Shown in pieces: positions 38,544 through 46,686 of a stretch of DNA of 64,000 nt. Position 1 is the first letter of the stretch, and every line of letters starts with the position of its first letter. Source of the DNA: Serratia sp. M24T3. GTDB taxonomy: Bacteria; Pseudomonadota; Gammaproteobacteria; Enterobacterales; Enterobacteriaceae. The notes below the pieces were generated by a model. That model did no database searches. It saw only the letters and a list, made by a program, of their open reading frames with translations, and was not told where the DNA came from. Location of the stretch: NCBI RefSeq assembly GCF_000257645.1, contig NZ_AJHJ01000002.1, forward strand, positions 186,001 to 250,000, in the 5' to 3' direction. The position numbers and the translations under genes were made by a program.

Positions 38544-38572
38544 TTGACACGCTATCTCTCTCTGGATATGAT
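38544..38572 (+). promoter_or_regulatory. Sigma-70 promoter of tRNA-Asn
   Basis: TTGACA at 38544-38549 and TATGAT at 38567-38572 with 17-bp spacing, close to consensus. The following GC-rich discriminator GCGCCCC is typical of stringently controlled stable-RNA promoters. The tRNA starts 18 bp after the -10 box. Confidence 0.92.
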
Positions 38573-38590
38573 GCGCCCCGTTCACACGAT

Positions 38591-38666
38591 TCCTCTGTAG
38601 TTCAGTCGGTAGAACGGCGGACTGTTAATCCGTATGTCACTGGTTCGAGTCCAGTCAGAGGAGCCA
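38591..38666 (+). tRNA. asnT: tRNA-Asn (anticodon GUU)
   Basis: 76 nt with encoded CCA. The acceptor stem TCCTCTG pairs with CAGAGGA, the anticodon loop is ACTGTTAATC with GTT, and the T-loop is GGTTCGAGTCC. Sequence and position next to mtfA match E. coli asnT. The 3' half is the integration target of the following island, which leaves the gene intact. Confidence 0.98.
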
Positions 38667-38667
38667 A
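38651..38667 (+). other. attL core of the integrative element
   Basis: CCAGTCAGAGGAGCCAA, the last 16 bases of tRNA-Asn plus one. This equals the 17-bp core used by the Yersinia high-pathogenicity island and related ICEs. No second copy was found in the window, so the right end lies beyond 64000. Confidence 0.85.
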
Positions 38668-38827
38668 ATTCTTGTTTTCATGCCTCTTTGCGAATCCTTA
38701 TGTGATTTAGATTCAATAAGTTAGCGCGAAAAATCTTCCCGATGCATTTTTAGTTTTCCCTCTGCATCGGGAGAATTTGGTGGTCAGATTTGGGGTCATG
38801 TTGGTTCGATGACGGAGTGACCCCCAA

Positions 38828-40096
38828 ATGTCTCTTAACGATTCAAAAATCCGCAACTTAAAACCATCCGAAAAACCCTTCAAAATTTCCGATTCCCATG
38901 GTCTGTACCTGTTGGTTAATCCAGGCGGTTCACGTCTCTGGTATCTCAAATATCGTATCAATAGAAAAGAATCTCGCCTTGGCTTAGGTGCCTACCCTGA
39001 CGTGTCTTTGGCTGATGCTCGTCAACAGCGTGATGGTATCCGTAAACTCCTCGCGCAAAATATCAATCCAGCACAACAGCGCTCTGCTGAAAGAACCACT
39101 TCCACACCAGAAGAAACCTTCAAACATGTGGCACTGGACTGGCATAACAGCAACCGAACATGGTCTGAGAACCACGCATCCCGCCTGCTTGCCAGCATGA
39201 ACAATCATATATTTCCTGTGATTGGACACTTGCCGGTAGCTGAACTGAAACCTCGTCACTTTATCGACCTGCTGAAAAGCATTGAGAAAAAAGGTCTGCT
39301 GGAAGTCGCAGCACGTACCCGGCAGCATATGTGCAACATCATGCGTCATGCCGTACATCAGGAGTTGATAGAGCACAATCCCGCGGCAAATCTGGAGGGT
39401 ATAATCTCCCCTCCAGTTAAACGTCACTACCCTGCCCTTCAGTTGGAGCGGCTACCGGAACTATTGGCTCGCATTGAGGACTACAAGCAAGGACGAGAGT
39501 TAACCCGTCTGACCGTATTACTCACCCTTCACCTATTCATCCGTTCCAGCGAGCTGCGTTTCGCCCGTTGGTCTGAGATCGATTTCAAAAATAGAATCTG
39601 GACCATTCCTGCCACTCGCGAGGCCATCCCTGGTGTCCGCTACTCTGGGCGTGGTGCAAAAATGCGCACACCACATATCGTTCCACTCTCCCGTCAGTCC
39701 ATCGCTATTCTGAAACAGATACGGGAAATATCCGGGCATCGCGTGCTGATATTCCCCAGTGACCATAATCCGTATAAGCCAATGTGTGAAAACACCGTCA
39801 ACAAGGCGTTGCGCCTGATGAGATATGACACAAAAAATGAAATCTGCGGCCACGGATTACGGGCAATGGCCTGTAGTGCCCTGATGGAGTCTGGCCTATG
39901 GGCACAGGATGCGGTTGAACGGCAGATGAGTCACCAGGAGCGTAACAGCGTTCGAGCGGCTTACATCCATAAAGCAGAATATCTCGATGCCCGTAAAGCG
40001 ATGATGCAATGGTGGTCGGATTATCTGGATATGTGCCGGAAAGCGTATGCTCCACCTTATATTTGTGGGAAGGAAATCAGTTGCACAATGGGATAA
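38828..40096 (+). CDS. P4/HPI-type tyrosine integrase
   Basis: 422 residues. N-terminal DUF4102 arm-binding domain (KIRNLKPSEKPFKISDSHGLYLLV), core-binding domain, then the catalytic domain with the first Arg in FIRSSELRFARWSEID, HGLRAMACSALMESG (HxxR) and the tyrosine in AAYIHKAEY. It strongly resembles, from memory, the ~420-residue integrase of the Yersinia HPI. It integrates and excises the element at tRNA-Asn. The ribosome site is GACGGAG; an inverted repeat overlaps it and the start. Confidence 0.94.
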   Translation: MSLNDSKIRNLKPSEKPFKISDSHGLYLLVNPGGSRLWYLKYRINRKESRLGLGAYPDVSLADARQQRDGIRKLLAQNINPAQQRSAERTTSTPEETFKHVALDWHNSNRTWSENHASRLLASMNNHIFPVIGHLPVAELKPRHFIDLLKSIEKKGLLEVAARTRQHMCNIMRHAVHQELIEHNPAANLEGIISPPVKRHYPALQLERLPELLARIEDYKQGRELTRLTVLLTLHLFIRSSELRFARWSEIDFKNRIWTIPATREAIPGVRYSGRGAKMRTPHIVPLSRQSIAILKQIREISGHRVLIFPSDHNPYKPMCENTVNKALRLMRYDTKNEICGHGLRAMACSALMESGLWAQDAVERQMSHQERNSVRAAYIHKAEYLDARKAMMQWWSDYLDMCRKAYAPPYICGKEISCTMG

Positions 40097-40125
40097 CCCT
40101 TCTGACAAAATAAACCACAGAAATA

Positions 40126-40157
40126 GCCGTATCAGTCTGGTACTGATTCGGCATTTT
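40126..40157 (+). terminator. Terminator after the integrase gene
   Basis: 11-bp imperfect stem GCCGTATCAGT / ACTGATTCGGC with a short loop, followed by ATTTTTCT, 30 bp after the stop. Confidence 0.88.
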
Positions 40158-40396
40158 TCTGGCTTCAACTCGAAGAAATTGTTAAGCCGTTTATGAGCAT
40201 CTTCAACCGAATTGACCTGCGTGAATCGAAAGTGTTAGGTCCGCTTATCATTTAGAACTATCCACGGAAACGGATTAGGTCAGTTATGAGCGAAAAACGG
40301 ACCTGAATTCAATCGGCTTTAATGGCGTTTACGCGAGTGCAGGCAGTGGAATACACGAAGTATCATTTGGGTCACGTATTCAATGTGTAGATTTAG

Positions 40397-40490
40397 TCAT
40401 TGTAGGTAATACTCACGCTCGATGAATGTACCGATAATTTTGTCATGCATTTCTACTGATTTTGAGTATCTGTCGCTACCGATGTAAAAT
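40397..40490 (-). pseudogene. insB (IS1 transposase) C-terminal fragment
   Basis: Minus-strand frame ending YSKSVEMHDKIIGTFIEREYYLQ and a stop, the C-terminus of IS1 InsB (DDE transposase). It runs directly into the ISL3 left end. The middle of the gene is gone. Confidence 0.85.
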
Positions 40491-42211
40491 GGGTCTTCCG
40501 CAACTTGGGTGGATCTGATCATGCAAGAGGACTCATTACTCGCCGTCTCAGCAACTCGAACCCGGCACGACCATACATTTGGCGTTTCAACATCTTCAGT
40601 CGGTTTACATGCCCCTCAACAACTCCGTTACTCCACCTGGAACAGATAGCTTCAACTGTTGCGGCTGCATCAGATTCCATTCCTGCAGCAACCCGTTGCA
40701 GATCAATAAGCCCGCTTTCGCTTACATTGATGAACCACGGGTTTAACAGTGTTTTATTTTTCGTTTTCAGCATTCTGTAAAAGTCGAGTGCCAGCTGCTG
40801 TGCCATTTTCAGCTGAGGCTCTTTTTCGCACATCAACCCGATGAACCGTGATGCGTAGTTTTCTTCCCCTCTGATTATTCTCCAGGGCATCAACCAGCGG
40901 CTGACCCTTGAGGCTGAGGGAAGACGGACTGAAGCAATGATCGGATCTGTCCCCCCCTTCCGCCATTTGGTAATGGCATCTCTGACTGTTGTTTCACTGC
41001 CGGTGAAGCCCATAGTCACCATTTCCCGCCATATCTGGCTGGCATTATGGTTACCATTTTCCCATTGTTGTTCCAACCAGACGCGCCATGAGTCAAGAAG
41101 GCTCGCCTTCGGTGGCCTGGTTGACATCTCAGGGAACGTAACCGACTGTATCCATCGGCGAACAGTCACCCGCGATAACCCGGTGATACGAGATATTTCC
41201 CTGATCCCTCGCCCATTTTTATGGAGTGAGCTCACTTCCACCCAACGTTCATGCCGCTTTTCACGTCTTTGCTGCTTGATCCGTTCCGGAAGGAGAAGTA
41301 CTGGTGAGGTTGCTGATTGAACTTCAGGATCATTCTTTTTGGGCGACAGTTCAGTGGCAACCAGTCGTATCAGTGGCATATGCCGGTACATCATCCGTTC
41401 CAATGCGTCACCAATATTCTTCAGGAGGTGCCAACGATCGGCGACCTGCCTGGCCTGCGGAGCACCATCACGTGCGGCCATCGCATAGATGCCACCGCGA
41501 TCGCGTGAGACAACCTGTATTTCCGGATATTTTCTGAACCAGGCCGCCAAGGCACGTTGTTCGCGTCCTGGAAGAAGTACCAGAGGGCGATGAGTATCAA
41601 GATTGACGATCAACGTGCCATATCGATGACCACGATGCCATGCCCACTCATCGATCCCTACATGCGGGGTTACAGCTTGTACTGGTTCAGACGCCTGAAC
41701 CACTCTGCGCAACAGAGTATCAGCGCTGGTTTGGATACCGGTGGCTGTTGCGGCCCGCTTCCCGGCCTCGCCACCGGCGATTAGCCCCAGTTGATGCTGT
41801 AAATTCTGCAGAGCCTCTGAGGATTGCTGCTTAGAACCAGCGAAAGGGACCAGAGATTCAGTGAAGATTTTACGCGAGCACGCCGGGTTACGGCAGTACC
41901 AATGGCGGACAGCAAAAGTTAGATAAAGCGTTTGTCCTGAGCACGGAAGATGCTGTATACGCCGCCGTCGGCAACTATGTACGGAACTACTGCGCTTCAG
42001 GCATTCAGGGCAATTGGCTGATTTCCGGGTAGCCCGGAGATTGATACTCACCCCGAGTGGGCTAGTGATTTGTTGGAAGACCAGCCATCCGCGCGGCAAC
42101 TGTAACAGAGCCTGAAGTGACGTCATTTGTTGTCGCTAACTTAAAACAACTTAGATCCTTGTTAACTAATAAGTTTCATTTATTTTCTTCCACCCAAGTT
42201 ACGGAAGACCC
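40491..42211 (-). mobile_element. ISL3-family insertion sequence
   Basis: 1721 bp with 23-bp terminal inverted repeats starting GGGTCTTCCG, one mismatch between the ends (40491-40513 and 42189-42211). One transposase gene. The 8-bp flanks (TGTAAAAT left, ACAATTCG right) differ, so the expected duplication is absent, in line with an adjacent deletion. Confidence 0.93.
40519..42126 (-). CDS. ISL3-family transposase
   Basis: 535 residues. N-terminal zinc-ribbon (CPECLKRSS...CRNPACSRKIFTE), helix-turn-helix, then the DDE domain (HVGIDEWAWHRGHRYGTLIVNLDTHRPLVLLPGRE; VVSRDRGGIYA; ADRWHLLKNIGDALE; SNGVVEGHVNRLKMLKRQMYGRAGF). A Tn3-resolvase-like HTH stretch (GRGIREISRITGLSRVTVRRWIQ) lies in the middle. 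It appears intact and active. Confidence 0.94.
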   Translation of the reverse strand: MTSLQALLQLPRGWLVFQQITSPLGVSINLRATRKSANCPECLKRSSSVHSCRRRRIQHLPCSGQTLYLTFAVRHWYCRNPACSRKIFTESLVPFAGSKQQSSEALQNLQHQLGLIAGGEAGKRAATATGIQTSADTLLRRVVQASEPVQAVTPHVGIDEWAWHRGHRYGTLIVNLDTHRPLVLLPGREQRALAAWFRKYPEIQVVSRDRGGIYAMAARDGAPQARQVADRWHLLKNIGDALERMMYRHMPLIRLVATELSPKKNDPEVQSATSPVLLLPERIKQQRREKRHERWVEVSSLHKNGRGIREISRITGLSRVTVRRWIQSVTFPEMSTRPPKASLLDSWRVWLEQQWENGNHNASQIWREMVTMGFTGSETTVRDAITKWRKGGTDPIIASVRLPSASRVSRWLMPWRIIRGEENYASRFIGLMCEKEPQLKMAQQLALDFYRMLKTKNKTLLNPWFINVSESGLIDLQRVAAGMESDAAATVEAICSRWSNGVVEGHVNRLKMLKRQMYGRAGFELLRRRVMSPLA

Positions 42212-42390
42212 ACAATTCGTTTGAGACGGGGTTCCCATGCATACCACAACCAGCGCTGCTGCTTCTTGTTGCCTACAAATGACCACATTTCATCAACTTC
42301 GCAGATGAGCTGGATTTGCAGGTTGTCCAGTGGCAGCGTAGTTACACATCGCGGCGAGAGTTTTTTAAGGTGCGCACAACAGCATTGATA
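42212..42390 (-). pseudogene. insB (IS1 transposase) N-terminal fragment
   Basis: Minus-strand frame overlapping the 3' end of insA (5' limit approximate): LPLDNLQIQLICEVDEMWSF then NKKQQRWLWYAWEPRLKRIV, the InsB N-terminus, cut by the ISL3 right end at 42211. In IS1 this frame joins insA by -1 frameshifting. Confidence 0.8.
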
Positions 42391-42617
42391 CTGATATGCA
42401 GCGCCCGTGCGGTATCGCGGATACCTGAGTTGTTCATAGCAAGGTCAAGGATTTGCTCTTTCATACCCGGGTGACAAGCGCGATAAGCGTAATCGAGCTG
42501 GAAAGTTCGGCAGCACATTTGACACCGAAAACGCTGATGACCGGCTTTTCCCAGACCGTGTTTTTTAACGGGTCCAGTCTGTTCACAAAATGGGCACTTC
42601 ACATCAACTTTTGCCAT
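42342..42617 (-). CDS. insA: IS1 InsA-like protein
   Basis: 91 residues, the IS1 InsA length. CPFCEQTG...RCQMCCRTF is the zinc finger, and GIRDTARALHISINAVVRTLKNS the helix-turn-helix. InsA binds the IS1 ends and represses transposase synthesis. With insB broken the element cannot move by itself. Confidence 0.9.
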   Translation of the reverse strand: MAKVDVKCPFCEQTGPVKKHGLGKAGHQRFRCQMCCRTFQLDYAYRACHPGMKEQILDLAMNNSGIRDTARALHISINAVVRTLKNSRRDV

Positions 42618-42725
42618 TCGATAGACTCTGTCAAAAGGGTGATCTTACAGTACAATCAACACTTTGAATACTTGACCAAATTTCAGAAGCACGTCTAGTA
42701 AACGGGCTTCTTGCTTTTCATGCTC

Positions 42726-42875
42726 CGGTGCCTTGAGCGCTTATTCCGATGTTTCTCTGGCTGACGTCCGGCATCAACGTGATGGCATACTTAAGTTATT
42801 GCCCAGAACATACTACCCCCCCAGGAAAATCCTTTAAACACCTAGCATTGAGCTGGCATAAAAGGCGCGTCAGGT
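42726..42875 (+). pseudogene. Decayed integrase fragment
   Basis: Translated pieces match the neighbouring integrase: SGALSAYSDVSLADVRHQRD then GILKLL (integrase GLGAYPDVSLADARQQRDGI), and after a frame change PGKSFKHLALSWHK (integrase EETFKHVALDWHN). About 45 bp of the integrase between these pieces is missing. A relic of a second, related integrase. Confidence 0.8.
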
Positions 42876-43235
42876 TTTCCGTATTCGCTCTGCTACCTTC
42901 ATTGTCCAATGCACTCATCCGCGACTTCGTTTTCTCGATCTCATGAGAGACTCTATCGACAATCTTCAGCTTTTGCGCATAGGACAATCACCACGCCGCT
43001 GGTATCGACCTCCACAATGTCCCCAGGTTCGGCATGCATGCTACTGATGGAGACAGGCTGGTTTACTGACCTGTACCCTGTCCCTGTCCCTGTCCCTACC
43101 GGATCACATAAAGCGGCCTCTGGTAAACATCGAATACATATATCATGAGCTGTATCGTGCTGACGTCCGAGTTCGGCATCTTGCTAAGCATCTTAATCGC
43201 TTGTGAGCTATGACCTGCTGACGGCATAGAATCTA
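42876..43235. other. Degenerate region between integrase relic and IS630 element
   Basis: No intact gene. A minus-strand frame (starting near 43045, MHAEPGDIVEVDTSG) stops after about 29 codons, and another minus-strand frame (42796-42987) has only a TTG start. A CCCTGT hexamer repeats nearly four times at 43076-43097. Probably remnant coding DNA broken by insertions. Confidence 0.5.
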
Positions 43236-44387
43236 AATAACTGCTCGGAATAGTAGATCACTCAGGGGGAACTCAGTCCGGTTTATGCGATCTGATCAAT
43301 CGCTGAATATCCCAAATCACCAGCCGGACTGAGCAATGCCGATCATAGCACCAATACCCAGAACTGAACGACGCCTGATGCAGAAAACTATCCATAAAAC
43401 AAAGGACAAAAACCAAGCCCGCCGGCTCACCGCTATGCTGATGCTGCATCGTGGTGACACCGTCAGTCATGTTGCCAGAACGCTCTGCTGTGCCCGCTCA
43501 TCGATTGGTCGCTGGATTAACTGGTTCACGCTGTCTGGTGCTGAAGGCCTGAAGTCATTACCGTCAGGACGTGGGAGACGCTGGCCGTTCGAACATATTT
43601 GCGCATTGCTGAGTGAGCTTGTTAAGCATTCTCCCGGCGATTTCGGTTATCAGCGTTCCCGCTGGAGTACCGAACTGCTGGCGATAAAAATCCGTGATGT
43701 CACCGGTTGTCCGCTACATGCTTCAACCATCCGGCGATGGTTGCCTGCTGCCGGACTGGTATGGCGGAGAGCCGCACCGACACTGCGTATCCGTGACCCA
43801 CACAAAGAAGAAAAAATGGTCGCTATCCATGAAGCACTGGCGAAATGCAGTGCGGAAAATCCCGTGTTTTACGAAGATGAAGTGGATATTCACCTCAATC
43901 CCAAAATTGGCGCAGACTGGCAGCTACGTGGGCAGCAAAGGCGCGTTGTCACGCCGGGCCAGAATGAAAAGTACTATCTTGCCGGTGCGCTGCACAGCGG
44001 TACAGGAAAAGTCAGCTACGTTGGTGGAAACAGTAAAGGTTCGTCCTTATTTATCAGACTGTTAAAAAATCTGAAGGCGACATACCGGCGGGCAAAAACG
44101 ATTACGCTCATTGTGGATAACTACATCATCCACAAAAGCCGTGAAACGTTACGCTGGCTGAAAGCAAACCCGAAGTTCAGGGTAATTTATCAGCCGGTTT
44201 ACTCGCCGTGGGTCAATCATGCCGAACGGTTGTGGCAGGCGCTTCATGAGACAATAACCCGAAATCACCAGTGCCGTTCAATGTGGCAACTGTTGAAAAA
44301 GGTTCGTCACTTTATGGATACCGTGAGCCCATTCCCCGGTGGGAAACATGGGCTGGCTAAAGTGTAGCGGTATTAGGAGCAGTTATT
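43236..44387 (+). mobile_element. IS630-family insertion sequence
   Basis: About 1152 bp with inverted ends (AATAACTGCTC at the left, GAGCAGTTATT at the right), flanked on both sides by TA, the IS630 target duplication. One transposase gene. The left end contains a long inverted repeat around CAGTCCGG...CCGGACTG (43274-43336) upstream of the gene. Confidence 0.88.
43336..44367 (+). CDS. IS630-family transposase
   Basis: 343 residues. N-terminal helix-turn-helix (LHRGDTVSHVARTLCCARSSIGRWINWF) and a DDE domain with FYEDEVDIHLNPKIGADW, TLIVDNYIIHKSRETLRWL and QPVYSPWVNHAERLWQALHE. The frame is intact. The family inserts at TA. Confidence 0.94.
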   Translation: MPIIAPIPRTERRLMQKTIHKTKDKNQARRLTAMLMLHRGDTVSHVARTLCCARSSIGRWINWFTLSGAEGLKSLPSGRGRRWPFEHICALLSELVKHSPGDFGYQRSRWSTELLAIKIRDVTGCPLHASTIRRWLPAAGLVWRRAAPTLRIRDPHKEEKMVAIHEALAKCSAENPVFYEDEVDIHLNPKIGADWQLRGQQRRVVTPGQNEKYYLAGALHSGTGKVSYVGGNSKGSSLFIRLLKNLKATYRRAKTITLIVDNYIIHKSRETLRWLKANPKFRVIYQPVYSPWVNHAERLWQALHETITRNHQCRSMWQLLKKVRHFMDTVSPFPGGKHGLAKV

Positions 44388-44590
44388 TAGCATCTTCAAC
44401 AGTACCCAAGTAAAGAAGCATATTTTTCATTAATTATTGAGCAAAAAGGACTGATCAAAAGAAACAATATAGGTAATCATCATAAAAGTTATTTCTCTCG
44501 CACTAAATAATCGATATAGACTGAAATCACAGAACGATTGAGCGAAGTGAAATCAACATTCAGCAATTCGATTAGCGGGGGAGCGACCAT

Positions 44591-45310
44591 ATGGAAATCC
44601 ACAACCGGACTCCAAATGTATATGACTTGCTTGAAATAAACAAAATCCTACTTTCAACTTCAAATAATGGTGAGTCATTTGAGAAAGACTTACATCTCAA
44701 TGGATTCATAGAAAAACCATGGGGATATGAGTATAGAGTTTATTGTGATTCTATTTTTGACGTATGGCGCCTTCATATATCAAAGAATCAATCCACTTCA
44801 ATGCATTGTCATATACTGAAAGACACCGTCCTTATATGCCTTCATGGTGATGGCGAGACCAGATTTCTTGATGGTACACATCAGGCATTAAAATCTGGCG
44901 ACAGTATATATATTGCAAAAGGTGTATTCCATCAGACTATTTCGGGAAAATCAGGCATCGAATTAGTTGAAGTTGAAAATCCAAGAAACAAATTCGACTT
45001 ACTCAGACTTAAAGATAATTATGGCCGGCAAAATATGGCATATGAAAAGAAATCACAGGAACATGATCTTTTATCTCCTTTGCAGCAGATAGCTGCAGGC
45101 ACATTGATCAGAGAACATGATCTGCACAAATTAGCATACTTTTCCGTCAAAAACCTTGATAGGAAAATGTTGAATGACGAGGATGATTTTATTTTTATTT
45201 CATTAGATGTAAAGAGCCATCTAATGGGAAAGATTCATATCCTACGAGCTAAAGATGCCATTTCAGAAATGTACTGTGGTCAGAATGTATTTTTAATTAA
45301 TGTCCCGTAA
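44591..45310 (+). CDS. Cupin-domain protein, first gene of AT-rich cargo operon
   Basis: 239 residues with a strong ribosome site (GGGGGAG). A single cupin lies at residues ~40-135: KPWGYEYRVY leads in, motif 1 is MHCHILKD with two metal-type His (Asp where Glu is usual), motif 2 is GDSIYIAKGVFHQTIS. The KPWGYE entry is like mannose-6-phosphate isomerase-type cupins that handle sugar phosphates. The C-terminal ~100 residues match nothing I know. Visibly more AT-rich than the chromosome. Likely co-transcribed with the next three genes. Function unknown. Confidence 0.8.
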   Translation: MEIHNRTPNVYDLLEINKILLSTSNNGESFEKDLHLNGFIEKPWGYEYRVYCDSIFDVWRLHISKNQSTSMHCHILKDTVLICLHGDGETRFLDGTHQALKSGDSIYIAKGVFHQTISGKSGIELVEVENPRNKFDLLRLKDNYGRQNMAYEKKSQEHDLLSPLQQIAAGTLIREHDLHKLAYFSVKNLDRKMLNDEDDFIFISLDVKSHLMGKIHILRAKDAISEMYCGQNVFLINVP

Positions 45311-45331
45311 CGCAATAAGAAGGAAAATAAC

Positions 45332-45907
45332 ATGTCTAATCCGACACGAGTAGTGATAATCACTGGTCCGGGTTTTCAGGATCACGATGTAGTTTATACG
45401 TACTATCGTTCTAAAGAAGAAGGATACGATATATCTATAGCAACAAAAGATGGAGGCGCAGTGACGGGGAAATATGGTATTACTGTTCCTATGGATAAAA
45501 GATCCAAAGACAATATTAATTTCGATCAACTCAACGCAACTGATTTTGATGCTGTTATTCTCACTGGCGGTCATGAAGCGCCTGATAGAGTTCGTCAAGA
45601 TCAGAGAGTTAAAAATTTTCTAAAGCAGATGGTAACACAGGGGAAAGTTGTGGCTGGGCTCTGCCATGGCCCCTGGATTATGATTTCTGCCGGTATTCTA
45701 AGAGACAAACTCACCTGCGCTTATGTTGGTCTGAAAGACGATATGATTAATTCCGGCGCCAATGTAATTGAAGCAGATGTAGTTGTCGACGGGAATATCA
45801 TAACTTGCTCCTATTATGCCGAATGTGGAAAATTTATGCGTCAGACATTCGATGCAATAGATAGATGGAAGCGCGGCGAAACTCTTAAAGAACCGCTGGT
45901 GGTATAA
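45332..45907 (+). CDS. DJ-1/PfpI-family protein (YhbO-like)
   Basis: 191 residues, AAGGA ribosome site. The fold is shown by VVIITGPGFQDHDVVYTYY, FDAVILTGGHEAPDRVRQD and the nucleophile elbow GLCHGPW with its Cys. The C-terminal helix resembles PfpI/YhbO. Members act as proteases, glyoxalases, deglycases or isonitrile hydratases, so the exact reaction is open. It follows the cupin gene by 21 bp and precedes the HAD gene by 4 bp. Confidence 0.85.
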   Translation: MSNPTRVVIITGPGFQDHDVVYTYYRSKEEGYDISIATKDGGAVTGKYGITVPMDKRSKDNINFDQLNATDFDAVILTGGHEAPDRVRQDQRVKNFLKQMVTQGKVVAGLCHGPWIMISAGILRDKLTCAYVGLKDDMINSGANVIEADVVVDGNIITCSYYAECGKFMRQTFDAIDRWKRGETLKEPLVV

Positions 45908-45911
45908 TTCG

Positions 45912-46643
45912 ATGTTAATAGCAATGGATTTCGACGGGGTCGTGGTTGATGGAGTAGACGAATGCATGCTAATTACATGGAATGTATTACATGACAGACC
46001 TCTCAGTGATTTTAACCAAGATGTACTTCAAAAAATACCAAGCCTGATGGCTAAACAGTTCAGGAAATTAAGGAATTTTGTACGTCATGACGGTCATTTT
46101 ATTGCCTCATTCAATGAATTTGGTAATGAAGCTATAGATAATGACAAATTCACTGCCATATATGAATCAATTCCAACTGAAGATAAGGAAATATTCAGGG
46201 ATAAGTTCATCCAGTATAGGAAGCTGGCAAGAAGTATCTACCCTAGTTTTTGGGCTGAACTACACCGTCCGCTATTAGTTGTTTCAAATTTATTTGAAAC
46301 AACTAATGATATCTATATTGTGTCAGGAAAGGATGAGGAGTCTATATCATTCATTCTAAGTAAATATGGTTTAAACATACCCGCGAATAAAATTTATGGG
46401 AGGATGACCGACAAAAACAAGACTCTCACCTTGCTAAAATCAATAGCCTTCGATAAAAACGAGGAGATTATATTTATTGATGACAATATCCAAAATGTTA
46501 TTGATGCATTAGATCATGGCATTCAATCATTTTGGGCTAATTGGGGATACAACATCCCTGAGCATAAATTAATGGCCCTTCAAAAAGGAGTTAATGAATT
46601 AGATACCGAGGATCTCTTGAAATTAGTCAAGAAACCCTCTTAA
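45912..46643 (+). CDS. HAD-superfamily hydrolase (putative phosphatase)
   Basis: 243 residues. HAD motif I is DFDGVVVD (residues ~6-13, with both aspartates). Motif II is IYIVSGK, motif III the Lys in MTDKNKTLTLL, and motif IV IIFIDDN, so all catalytic positions are present. A helical cap fills residues ~15-110. Likely a small-molecule phosphatase, perhaps of the sugar phosphate handled by the cupin; that link is inference. AT-rich. Confidence 0.82.
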   Translation: MLIAMDFDGVVVDGVDECMLITWNVLHDRPLSDFNQDVLQKIPSLMAKQFRKLRNFVRHDGHFIASFNEFGNEAIDNDKFTAIYESIPTEDKEIFRDKFIQYRKLARSIYPSFWAELHRPLLVVSNLFETTNDIYIVSGKDEESISFILSKYGLNIPANKIYGRMTDKNKTLTLLKSIAFDKNEEIIFIDDNIQNVIDALDHGIQSFWANWGYNIPEHKLMALQKGVNELDTEDLLKLVKKPS

Positions 46644-46686
46644 CGCGATATTATTTCAATTTTTTCTGTATGAGGAGTAATAACTC

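Larger units (their letters stand above)
40370..42677. mobile_element. IS1-family element interrupted by an ISL3-family element
   Basis: The ends are matching 23-bp inverted repeats (40370-40392 and 42655-42677), agreeing at 20 of 23 positions and resembling IS1 ends. The outer parts code for InsA and both ends of InsB. An ISL3 element occupies 40491-42211. Only ~587 bp of the IS1 remain against ~768 bp for IS1, so about 180 bp of insB is missing. I see no flanking target duplication. Confidence 0.85.

Noticed and set aside
42796..42987. Leftward 63-codon frame in the degenerate region
   Set aside because: Only a TTG start, no ribosome site, and it crosses the integrase relic.
43076..43097. 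CCCTGT repeat as a phase-variable tract
   Set aside because: Not inside any intact reading frame or at a recognisable promoter.
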